Below are positions 1 through 5,085 of a DNA stretch of 5,095 nt, in pieces. A program made the position numbers and the translations under genes. The stretch covers positions 8,384 through 13,478 of the forward strand of contig DOJM01000108.1 of the NCBI GenBank assembly GCA_003529225.1, in the 5' to 3' direction. The stretch comes from Paenibacillus sp. GTDB taxonomy: Bacteria; Bacillota; Bacilli; Paenibacillales; Paenibacillaceae. The notes under the pieces are model-generated. The model searched no databases. It was not told the DNA's origin and saw only the letters and a program-made list of their open reading frames with translations. Position 1 is the first letter of the stretch, and each line of letters starts with the position of its first letter.

Positions 1-1
1 C

Positions 2-34
2 CGGCATATTTTTGATCTTGTTACTGAGGCTTAA
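2..34 (+). CDS. 3' end of an upstream gene (partial)
   Basis: An open frame enters from the left edge and ends at a TAA at 32-34, giving the tail RHIFDLVTEA. The stop lies 25 bases before the GTG of the oxidoreductase gene, and no terminator lies between, so the two are probably cotranscribed. By analogy with other 2-oxoacid oxidoreductase loci this gene might encode the missing gamma or FAD/NAD(P)-linked electron-transfer partner, but ten residues cannot show that. The other two forward frames also close within the first 40 bases, so the choice of frame is only likely. Confidence 0.4.
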   Translation, partial: RHIFDLVTEA

Positions 35-59
35 TTAACGGAGGAAAGGTGGAACACAC

Positions 60-2366
60 GTGGCTATTGATTATGACAAAGAAGTAAGCTCTACGAAGGT
101 AGAGCAGAAATTCCTTTATGAATCCGGCAATGAAATGGCGGCTTATGCTGCCCATCAAATAAATTATCATGTCATGGGTTATTTTCCAATCTCCCCATCG
201 ACAGAAGTAGCTCAATTTCTTGATACCATGAAAGCGAACGGTCAGCATGACATTATGCTTATTCCATCAGATGGCGAACACAGTTCTGCAGGAATCTGTT
301 ATGGAGCTTCGACGGCTGGCGGACGTGTATTTAATGCTACCAGTGCCCAAGGTTATATGTTCATGCTAGAGCAATTGCCGGTACAAGCTGGGACACGGAT
401 GCCTATGGTAATGAATTTGATCTGCCGCTCGATTTCCGGTCCGCTTAATATTCATGGTGACCATTCTGATTTGTATTTTGCGCTAAATACGGGCTGGCCG
501 ATTCTGATGTGCCGTGATCCACAATCCGTTTATGATATGAACCTGATGGCACTTAAGCTTGCTGAGCACGCCAAAGTGCGTCTTCCAGTTATGGTAGCAT
601 CAGATGGGTATTTTACTTCTCATCAGAAGCGCCGTGTACAGGCATTTACTCACCGTGAGGATGTTCATGAATTCGTCGGAGCACAACCTCCGGTAGGCTT
701 TACGGACACCTTGGATCGTAATAATCCAGTTACCGTAGGTCCTTACATGAATGAACCTGACTATATTAACAACCGCTATCAGCAGTCAGTAGCGATGTAT
801 AATGCGGGTGAAGTCTTCGAAGAAATCGCTAAAGAATTCGCTGAACTGACCGGACGCCACTATCCAATGATCGAAGAGTATCGGATGGAAGATGCAGAAG
901 TAGCTGTATTCTTGATGAATTCTGCGTCAGAGATCATTAAGGACGTTGTAGATCAGCTTCGCTTGCAAGGGATCAAAGCAGGCGCAATTTCGCCGAATAT
1001 GATACGTCCTTTCCCACAGAAGCAAATGGCTGAAGCGCTGAAGAATGTAAAGGCAATCACCGTAGGCGACCGTGCAGATTCGGTAGGTGGTCACGGCGGT
1101 AATATGGTAAATGAGATCAAAGCAGCCTTGTTCACCTATGGTAACACTACTACAAAGGTAATTAGCCGTATTTACGGGTTGGGCGGTAAGGACTTCTACG
1201 CAGAAGATGGTCATGCATTCTTCCAACTGGCATTGGATGCCGTTTCGGCAGACCGTGTTGAAGTTCCGTTTGACTACTATGGTCACAATCCAGGTACACC
1301 GGACAAAGCACCACAGCGTCTATTGAAGCCGATGGACTTTGATTCGCTGAAGACAGGACTAATTACGGTTAAACAGGATGAAGCAACAGGAAAATTAAGT
1401 GTACGGATACCCCCACTGCGCAGCTTGACGAAGAAACCTAAACGGCTTGCACCAGGTCATGGCGCTTGTCCGGGCTGTGGAATTTTCTCGGGACTTGAGA
1501 CGTTCTTCAAAGGCATCGAAGGGGATATCGTAGCACTTTATCACACGGGTTGTGCAATGGTAACGACGACGGGATATCCATATTCCTCTCATAAATCTAC
1601 GTTTATTCATAATCTGTTCCAAAATGGTGCAGCTACCTTATCTGGTGTTGTAGAAATGTTCTGGGAGCGCAAACGTCGTGGTGAGCTTGATGGTTTAGGG
1701 CTTAAAGACGACTTTACATTTGTAATGGTAACTGGTGATGGCGGTATGGACATCGGAATGGGACCTGCGATTGGGGCTGCCCTACGCGGTCACAAAATGA
1801 TTATCGTAGAGTACGATAACGAAGGTTACATGAACACAGGTGCTCAGCAGTCCTACTCCACACCACTGGGTCACCGTACATCTACATCCAGCATTGGTAA
1901 GAATCAGCAAGGTAAAGTTACACAGCATAAGGATACTGCGCAAATCATGGCAGCTACTAACATTCCATATGTCTTCACAGGTTCCGAAGCTTATCCGCAG
2001 GATCTTGTGAAGAAAGCGGCAAAAGCACAATGGTACGCTCAGAACGAAGGACTAGTGTATGGTAAAATCCTGATCGCATGCCCGCTGAACTGGATGTCTG
2101 AAGATAAAGAAGGTACCAACATCGTCTCGCTGGCTGTTGAATCCTGCTTCTTCCCTCTATATGAAGTCGAACACGGATCTACGAATATTACGTATAATCC
2201 AGAGGACAAAGGCAAACGCGTTGAGCTTTCCGCTTGGTTGAAGACTATGGGGAAAACCCGTCATTTACTGAAGCCTGAGAATGAACCAGCGTTACGCAGC
2301 TTCGAGACAGAAGTAGAGCGTCGTTGGAATCGTCTGAAAGCAAAACATGAGCATCCTGATTTGTAA
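60..2366 (+). CDS. Fused alpha-beta 2-oxoacid:ferredoxin/acceptor oxidoreductase (pyruvate:ferredoxin oxidoreductase-like), TPP and Fe-S enzyme
   Basis: This 768-residue cytoplasmic protein should oxidatively decarboxylate a 2-oxoacid (pyruvate most likely) with CoA and pass electrons to ferredoxin or flavodoxin. Residues about 30-265 are the pyrimidine-binding domain: FPISPSTE (42-49) matches the family's YPITPSSE, and Glu73 in GEHSSAG, followed by the SAQG segment, fits the conserved TPP-contacting region. Residues about 280-390 resemble PFOR domain II (SPNMIRPFP, then VGDRADSVGGHGG). Residues about 465-690 are the TPP pyrophosphate domain with GDG (559-561) and YMNTG (Asn592). Cys470 and Cys473 (CPGCG), Cys498 (HTGC) and Cys674 (ACPLNW) sit where beta subunits bind a [4Fe-4S] cluster. 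No gamma or ferredoxin domain is present, unlike the roughly 1200-residue single-chain PFORs. The GTG start is preceded by GGAGG (40-44) and the closer AAAGGTGG (45-52), seven bases away. Substrate and partner are inferred; the family assignment is firm. Confidence 0.93.
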   Translation: MAIDYDKEVSSTKVEQKFLYESGNEMAAYAAHQINYHVMGYFPISPSTEVAQFLDTMKANGQHDIMLIPSDGEHSSAGICYGASTAGGRVFNATSAQGYMFMLEQLPVQAGTRMPMVMNLICRSISGPLNIHGDHSDLYFALNTGWPILMCRDPQSVYDMNLMALKLAEHAKVRLPVMVASDGYFTSHQKRRVQAFTHREDVHEFVGAQPPVGFTDTLDRNNPVTVGPYMNEPDYINNRYQQSVAMYNAGEVFEEIAKEFAELTGRHYPMIEEYRMEDAEVAVFLMNSASEIIKDVVDQLRLQGIKAGAISPNMIRPFPQKQMAEALKNVKAITVGDRADSVGGHGGNMVNEIKAALFTYGNTTTKVISRIYGLGGKDFYAEDGHAFFQLALDAVSADRVEVPFDYYGHNPGTPDKAPQRLLKPMDFDSLKTGLITVKQDEATGKLSVRIPPLRSLTKKPKRLAPGHGACPGCGIFSGLETFFKGIEGDIVALYHTGCAMVTTTGYPYSSHKSTFIHNLFQNGAATLSGVVEMFWERKRRGELDGLGLKDDFTFVMVTGDGGMDIGMGPAIGAALRGHKMIIVEYDNEGYMNTGAQQSYSTPLGHRTSTSSIGKNQQGKVTQHKDTAQIMAATNIPYVFTGSEAYPQDLVKKAAKAQWYAQNEGLVYGKILIACPLNWMSEDKEGTNIVSLAVESCFFPLYEVEHGSTNITYNPEDKGKRVELSAWLKTMGKTRHLLKPENEPALRSFETEVERRWNRLKAKHEHPDL

Positions 2367-2378
2367 AATATAAATGAT

Positions 2379-2416
2379 AAAACACCCGGCAGATTTCTCT
2401 GTCGGGTGTTTTGTAT
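2379..2416 (+). terminator. Intrinsic terminator of the oxidoreductase gene
   Basis: Arms 2379-2393 (AAAACACCCGGCAGA) and 2398-2412 (TCTGTCGGGTGTTTT) pair over 15 bp with a single G-T wobble around a TTTC loop. The U-tract is the end of the second arm. The hairpin starts 12 bases after the oxidoreductase stop. The A-run on the left arm gives a short U-tract on the other strand, so weak bidirectional action is possible, but no minus-strand gene is visible to need it. Confidence 0.93.
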
Positions 2417-2421
2417 ATAAT
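2416..2421 (+). promoter_or_regulatory. Perfect -10-like TATAAT hexamer just after the terminator
   Basis: TATAAT at 2416-2421 lies three bases beyond the terminator stem. Sixteen to eighteen bases upstream there is only poor -35 resemblance (TTTCTC or ATTTCT, inside the hairpin loop and arm). A start about seven bases downstream would fall at the GGGAGG sequence (2429-2434) and leave almost no leader. It could drive the small membrane ORF that follows, or be chance in AT-rich DNA. Confidence 0.25.
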
Positions 2422-2443
2422 GAAAGAAGGGAGGACTGATACT

Positions 2444-2666
2444 ATTGAGCTGAATTTTGTGGATCTGTTTTTTTGTTTCATTACTGTTGTCTTATTTGGA
2501 TCAGCGAAAGATATTAAAGTTAAAAGACTGGGAGATCATAATTGCAGCTTTTTCACTTTGTGAATTGTATGTCGATTTATTAGGGTTACTGATTCCTGTG
2601 GGTTTTATCATGGGATTGATTTATATGAATAAAATCTCCGAACGATCTATGAGTTTGACCGCCTAA
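2444..2666 (+). pseudogene. Small membrane protein, probable decayed remnant of an A24 (prepilin-peptidase-like) gene
   Basis: From 2457 an open frame of 69 codons gives a hydrophobic segment (ICFFVSLLLSYL), a polar stretch DQRKILKLKDW, a second hydrophobic segment (EIIIAAFSLCELY) and a third (LLGLLIPVGFIMGLIYM). A membrane helix followed by Asp, basic residues and an aromatic restart resembles the N-terminus of A24 prepilin peptidases, but the second catalytic motif (GxGD) is absent, so the protein would be truncated. A good ribosome site, GGGAGG (2429-2434), points at 2444-2447, where TTG is followed at the third codon by TGA and the neighbouring frame offers only ATT. That neighbouring frame reads ELNFVDLFF into a T7 run (2468-2474). 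Removing one T would join it to the 69-codon frame as LFFVSLLLSYLDQRK. I therefore favour a frameshifted relic. A short functional membrane peptide read from TTG 2457 is possible but lacks a placed ribosome site. Confidence 0.4.
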
Positions 2667-2751
2667 AAGCAAGGACTCCGATGATACCCTGATTCTGAGT
2701 TTACAAAGATAAAGAGCACCGACTCACAACCTAGAATGGAATTTTTTTCAT

Positions 2752-2828
2752 AGTCCCTCGATATGATTTAATTTCTTCCCGCAAGCTCATGTATTCGCAG
2801 GATTTCGTTCATGTGGTGTTGAGGGATT
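2752..2828. repeat. Long-range inverted repeat in the spacer before the regulatory operon
   Basis: AGTCCCTCGA (2752-2761) can pair with TTGAGGGATT (2819-2828) over 10 bp including two G-T wobbles, enclosing 57 bases. No T-tract follows the right arm, so it is not a terminator. It could be a structured leader, a leftover of a small inserted element, or chance. Confidence 0.3.
2785..2815 (+). repeat. 22-bp-spaced direct repeat, possible LytTR-type operator
   Basis: GCTCATGTA (2785-2793) and GTTCATGTG (2807-2815) share seven of nine bases and start exactly 22 bp apart. LytTR regulators of the AgrA/ComE family bind paired 9-bp direct repeats with about that period, and a LytTR gene begins about 120 bp downstream. 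The bases do not match the AgrA or ComE consensus closely. A third TCATGT occurs at 2879-2884, out of this spacing. Function is inferred from spacing and location only. Confidence 0.25.
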
Positions 2829-2833
2829 CTAAT

Positions 2834-2862
2834 TTGCATTTCATCCAAAAGCTATCTATACA
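2834..2862 (+). promoter_or_regulatory. Candidate sigma-A promoter of the regulator-kinase operon
   Basis: TTGCAT (2834-2839) and TATACA (2857-2862) are separated by 17 bp, the preferred spacing, but each hexamer deviates from consensus (3/6 and 4/6). A dyad, ATACAA (2858-2863) and TTGTAT (2874-2879), overlaps the -10 and could be an operator. A competing -10, TAGAAT at 2899-2904, has only TTGTAT at 19 bp as a -35. A weak basal promoter helped by an activator would suit an autoregulated LytTR operon; this is inference. Confidence 0.3.
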
Positions 2863-2920
2863 AAGTCAAAAGGTTGTATCATGTTTATATGGAGTTTTTA
2901 GAATAAAGGTATAGAAAATG

Positions 2921-2927
2921 AGAGGTG
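2921..2927 (+). promoter_or_regulatory. Ribosome binding site that favours a TTG start for the response regulator
   Basis: AGAGGTG (2921-2927) matches the 16S rRNA tail (GAGGTG) and lies eight bases before TTG 2936. The earlier in-frame ATG at 2918 has AAAGGT (2905-2910) seven bases upstream, so both starts are usable. The TTG gives MYRVAICDDE, the usual N-terminus of AgrA-like receivers, whereas the ATG adds six residues (MRGVSF) ahead of the first strand. Confidence 0.55.
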
Positions 2928-2935
2928 TATCATTT

Positions 2936-3676
2936 TTGTATAGAGTGGCTATTTGCGATGATGAGGAAAAACAAAGAGAGCTTGTCAAAAGTATCCTGAT
3001 TACTTTGTCGATAAAGACTAATATAGATTTTGAAATTGAATTATTCGGCTCGGGAGAGCAATTGGTATCCCATTATGAGTGCTCTGAAACTCCATTCCAT
3101 ATTTTAATTTTGGATATTGAAATGGGGGGGATAAACGGGATTCAAACAGCCCGAAAAATAAGAGAGTTAAATAACCTTGATGAACAAATTATTTTTCTGA
3201 CAAGCTATCCTGAATATATGGTGGAAAGTTTTGATGTCATGACATTTCAGTATTTGATAAAACCCATTGCTCCTTCGATCTTGGAGGAGAAAATAATCAA
3301 GATATGCCAATACTTTCAAGCACTTGATAAAAAGTTTATGGTTATCAAGTCAACCTATGAAGAAATCGTTTTAAAATATGATGACCTCATTAGTATTCAA
3401 GCTGCCAAGAGCTTAACTATAAAAAGCAAACTACATTTTACGACCACTAATCAAACCTATGAAAGCAAAGGCATCATTTCAGATTATGCTTTGGCCTTAA
3501 AAGGCTGTAATTTCTTGCAAATCCATCGTTCTATTATTATTAATCTGCTTCATGTGAAGAAATTTTCTAGCGGAGTTGTTCTAATGTCCAATGGGTTGGA
3601 ATTACCTATAGGTCGTTCTAAAATTAATGAGGTTAAAGATACTTACACCAAATTTATGATTATGAAGGTCGATTGA
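2936..3676 (+). CDS. LytTR-family response regulator (AgrA/ComE-like)
   Basis: This protein of 246 residues from TTG (252 from the ATG at 2918) is a cytoplasmic transcription regulator phosphorylated by the kinase encoded just downstream. Residues 2 to about 125 form the receiver domain: acidic pair Asp8-Asp9 in VAICDDE, phosphoacceptor Asp60 in LILDIEM, Thr89 in FLTSYPEY and Lys109 in YLIKPI, so all catalytic positions are intact. Residues about 140-240 form a LytTR DNA-binding domain, shown by FLQIHRSIIIN (His197, Arg198) and LPIGRSK near the end, matching the family's HRS..VN and R-loop pattern. LytTR proteins bind paired direct repeats upstream of targets, often including their own operon. 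Length is typical of AgrA-type regulators. The MPxMNG motif usual after the phosphoacceptor is MGGING here, encoded over a run of seven G bases (3124-3130). The gene ends one base before the kinase start. The peptide signal and targets are unknown. Confidence 0.93.
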   Translation: MYRVAICDDEEKQRELVKSILITLSIKTNIDFEIELFGSGEQLVSHYECSETPFHILILDIEMGGINGIQTARKIRELNNLDEQIIFLTSYPEYMVESFDVMTFQYLIKPIAPSILEEKIIKICQYFQALDKKFMVIKSTYEEIVLKYDDLISIQAAKSLTIKSKLHFTTTNQTYESKGIISDYALALKGCNFLQIHRSIIINLLHVKKFSSGVVLMSNGLELPIGRSKINEVKDTYTKFMIMKVD

Positions 3677-3677
3677 T

Positions 3678-4964
3678 ATGATTCAAAATAATTTTCCTAT
3701 TGTCTTTAGCATTGTACTTGTGATGGGTGTTCAAATTAATTTTTTCTTCAACTCGGTGTTTGATAAATCAGCTAAAAAACATAACCGATTCATTTATTTC
3801 ATTATGTTTGGGTTGCTTGATTACCTGTATCTGGTTATTCCCATCTCTCCTATTTTATCTTTGATTCTACCTTTGCTCATGATATTTAGTTTTGCACAAT
3901 CTTATCAAGTAAAAATTAAAGACAAGATCATTTTTTCTATGTTTTACGGTGTTTTAATATCTCTCGTTAATTTTATATCCCTTTATATTTTTTATACCCT
4001 ATATTCAATTGAGTTTAGCTTTGACTCTGTAAATGAATATGATCAAATAGCCTACACAAAAGCTATTGTACTCAGTTGCATGATCATGTTTGCTATCATT
4101 CAGATCATACGACTACTTGCAAAACGTAGAAGTTACTCTTTGCATTATCGTTACTACATATTTTTTTCGGTTATTCCTATTGTAAGTATAAACCAACTGA
4201 ATATTCTAACTTATAAGGACGCCTATTCTTTCATATCCGTCATTGTATTACTATTCTTAAACGTTATGATTTTCTATGTTTTTGATAATATCATTGATAA
4301 ATTTCAATTCATGCATGAGAATGCTCAGCTGCAACAGCAGATGGACCATCAGGATGCGAATTACGAAAAAGTCGTTCACAGCTTTAAATCCATTAAAAGA
4401 ATCATTCATGATACGAATCAACAGTTTTTATATATTGAAGAGTGTATTGAGCGAAATGAGTTAGCAGCAGCAAGGGAACATATTAAGACTACATTAAATA
4501 AAGTTGAAGGGGCTTATCAACGGGTAAACACAGGGAATCTAGTTATAGATCCCCTTGTCAAAAATACACTTAATATTGGACAAGCCAATGGCATAAGAAT
4601 AGATACAAAGCTTAGCTTATGTTCACAAAAAGTCCATATTGACCGTTATGACTTATGTGTTGTCATTGGAAATATGCTAGATAACGCAATAGAGGCTTCT
4701 AAAAAGTTGAAGATCGCAGAAGATAGGTACATTCTTATAAAAATACATTCTACCGAGTCTACCCTTCTCATTCACATCATGAATCATATGGAGAATGAAG
4801 TTGCCCATTTAAACAGCCAAAAATCAAACCCGGAATTTCATGGTATTGGATTAACGAACATAGCTAGAATCTGCGACAAGTACGGTGGTCATATGACCAT
4901 TGAAACGAAACATAAAATATTTAATAATATGGCACTAATACCATTATATACCGATAATCCTTAG
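3678..4964 (+). CDS. GHKL-domain sensor histidine kinase (AgrC/ComD-like)
   Basis: This 428-residue membrane kinase is the partner of the preceding regulator. Residues about 5-203 are strongly hydrophobic, with six or seven segments (roughly 6-27, 37-55, 57-74, 83-106, 127-147, 159-174, 184-203), the layout of peptide-sensing AgrC-type kinases. A likely coiled-coil linker (about 205-240, ENAQLQQQMDHQD) leads to the phosphoacceptor His244 in RIIHDTNQQF. The ATP-binding domain has the N-box IGNMLDNAIEAS (Asn332, Asn336) and G-box HGIGLTN (389-392 GIGL); the Asp-containing DxGxG box of classical kinases is absent, as expected for this class. AgrC has Asn four residues after the His; here the order is HDTNQQ, with Asn at +3. 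The ATG is one base after the regulator stop with AAGGT (3665-3669) eight bases upstream, so translation is probably coupled. The ligand is inferred to be a secreted peptide; none is identified. Confidence 0.93.
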   Translation: MIQNNFPIVFSIVLVMGVQINFFFNSVFDKSAKKHNRFIYFIMFGLLDYLYLVIPISPILSLILPLLMIFSFAQSYQVKIKDKIIFSMFYGVLISLVNFISLYIFYTLYSIEFSFDSVNEYDQIAYTKAIVLSCMIMFAIIQIIRLLAKRRSYSLHYRYYIFFSVIPIVSINQLNILTYKDAYSFISVIVLLFLNVMIFYVFDNIIDKFQFMHENAQLQQQMDHQDANYEKVVHSFKSIKRIIHDTNQQFLYIEECIERNELAAAREHIKTTLNKVEGAYQRVNTGNLVIDPLVKNTLNIGQANGIRIDTKLSLCSQKVHIDRYDLCVVIGNMLDNAIEASKKLKIAEDRYILIKIHSTESTLLIHIMNHMENEVAHLNSQKSNPEFHGIGLTNIARICDKYGGHMTIETKHKIFNNMALIPLYTDNP

Positions 4965-4992
4965 ACAACCTGTTGTTTAGGGATTATTTTTT
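4954..4992 (+). terminator. Intrinsic terminator of the regulator-kinase operon, overlapping the kinase stop
   Basis: Arms 4954-4969 (ATAATCCTTAGACAAC) and 4972-4987 (GTTGTTTAGGGATTAT) pair over up to 16 bp with two G-T wobbles, followed by a T-run to 4992. The two-base loop would probably open to four bases. The left arm contains the last kinase codons and its TAG (4962-4964), so ribosomes finishing the kinase would sit on the hairpin. Confidence 0.88.
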
Positions 4993-5033
4993 GCGTTTCA
5001 GGGCGATTTTCATTTTAGCAGCGTTCTTCCTTG

Positions 5034-5039
5034 TATGAT
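5034..5039 (+). promoter_or_regulatory. Weak -10-like TATGAT before the last gene
   Basis: TATGAT (5034-5039) matches five of six bases of TATAAT and lies between the terminator and the next ribosome site. No recognisable -35 is found at 16-18 bp (CATTTT region), so it would need an activator or be chance. The gene that starts at 5086 must have some promoter in this stretch if the terminator is efficient. Confidence 0.2.
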
Positions 5040-5085
5040 GATTTCAGTAAGTCACATCTGGAAGGAATACGAGGAGGGATTAATA

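Noticed and set aside
21..2481. Several minus-strand open frames of 75-119 codons opposite the oxidoreductase gene and just beyond it.
   Set aside because: They lie wholly or mostly antisense to a firmly identified coding region, have no convincing ribosome sites and give cysteine-rich, low-complexity translations without domains, as expected for shadow frames.
2763..2840. Short minus-strand frame of 23 codons in the spacer (start MQIRIPQHHM, end HELAGRN), with a faint resemblance to the first helix of Spo0E-like proteins.
   Set aside because: It is very short, lacks the Spo0E SxxxD signature and a clear ribosome site, and the similarity rests on a few residues. A neighbouring minus-strand frame (SLREEIKSYRG) is equally suggestive, so this is probably chance.
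2899..2904. TAGAAT as the main -10 of the regulator operon.
   Set aside because: The hexamer is good, but the only -35-like sequence (TTGTAT, 2874-2879) is 19 bp away and a start near 2911 would remove the ribosome site of the ATG start. It was kept only as an alternative.
4276..4464. A 62-codon plus-strand frame inside the kinase gene.
   Set aside because: It is out of frame inside the coiled coil and H-box region of a well-supported kinase, and its translation shows no recognisable features.
4993..5085. Search for LytTR-type direct repeats before the last gene.
   Set aside because: TTTCAGGGC, TTTTAGCAG and TTTCAGTAAG look alike, but their spacings (17 and 29 bp) do not fit the 21-22 bp period of LytTR operators.
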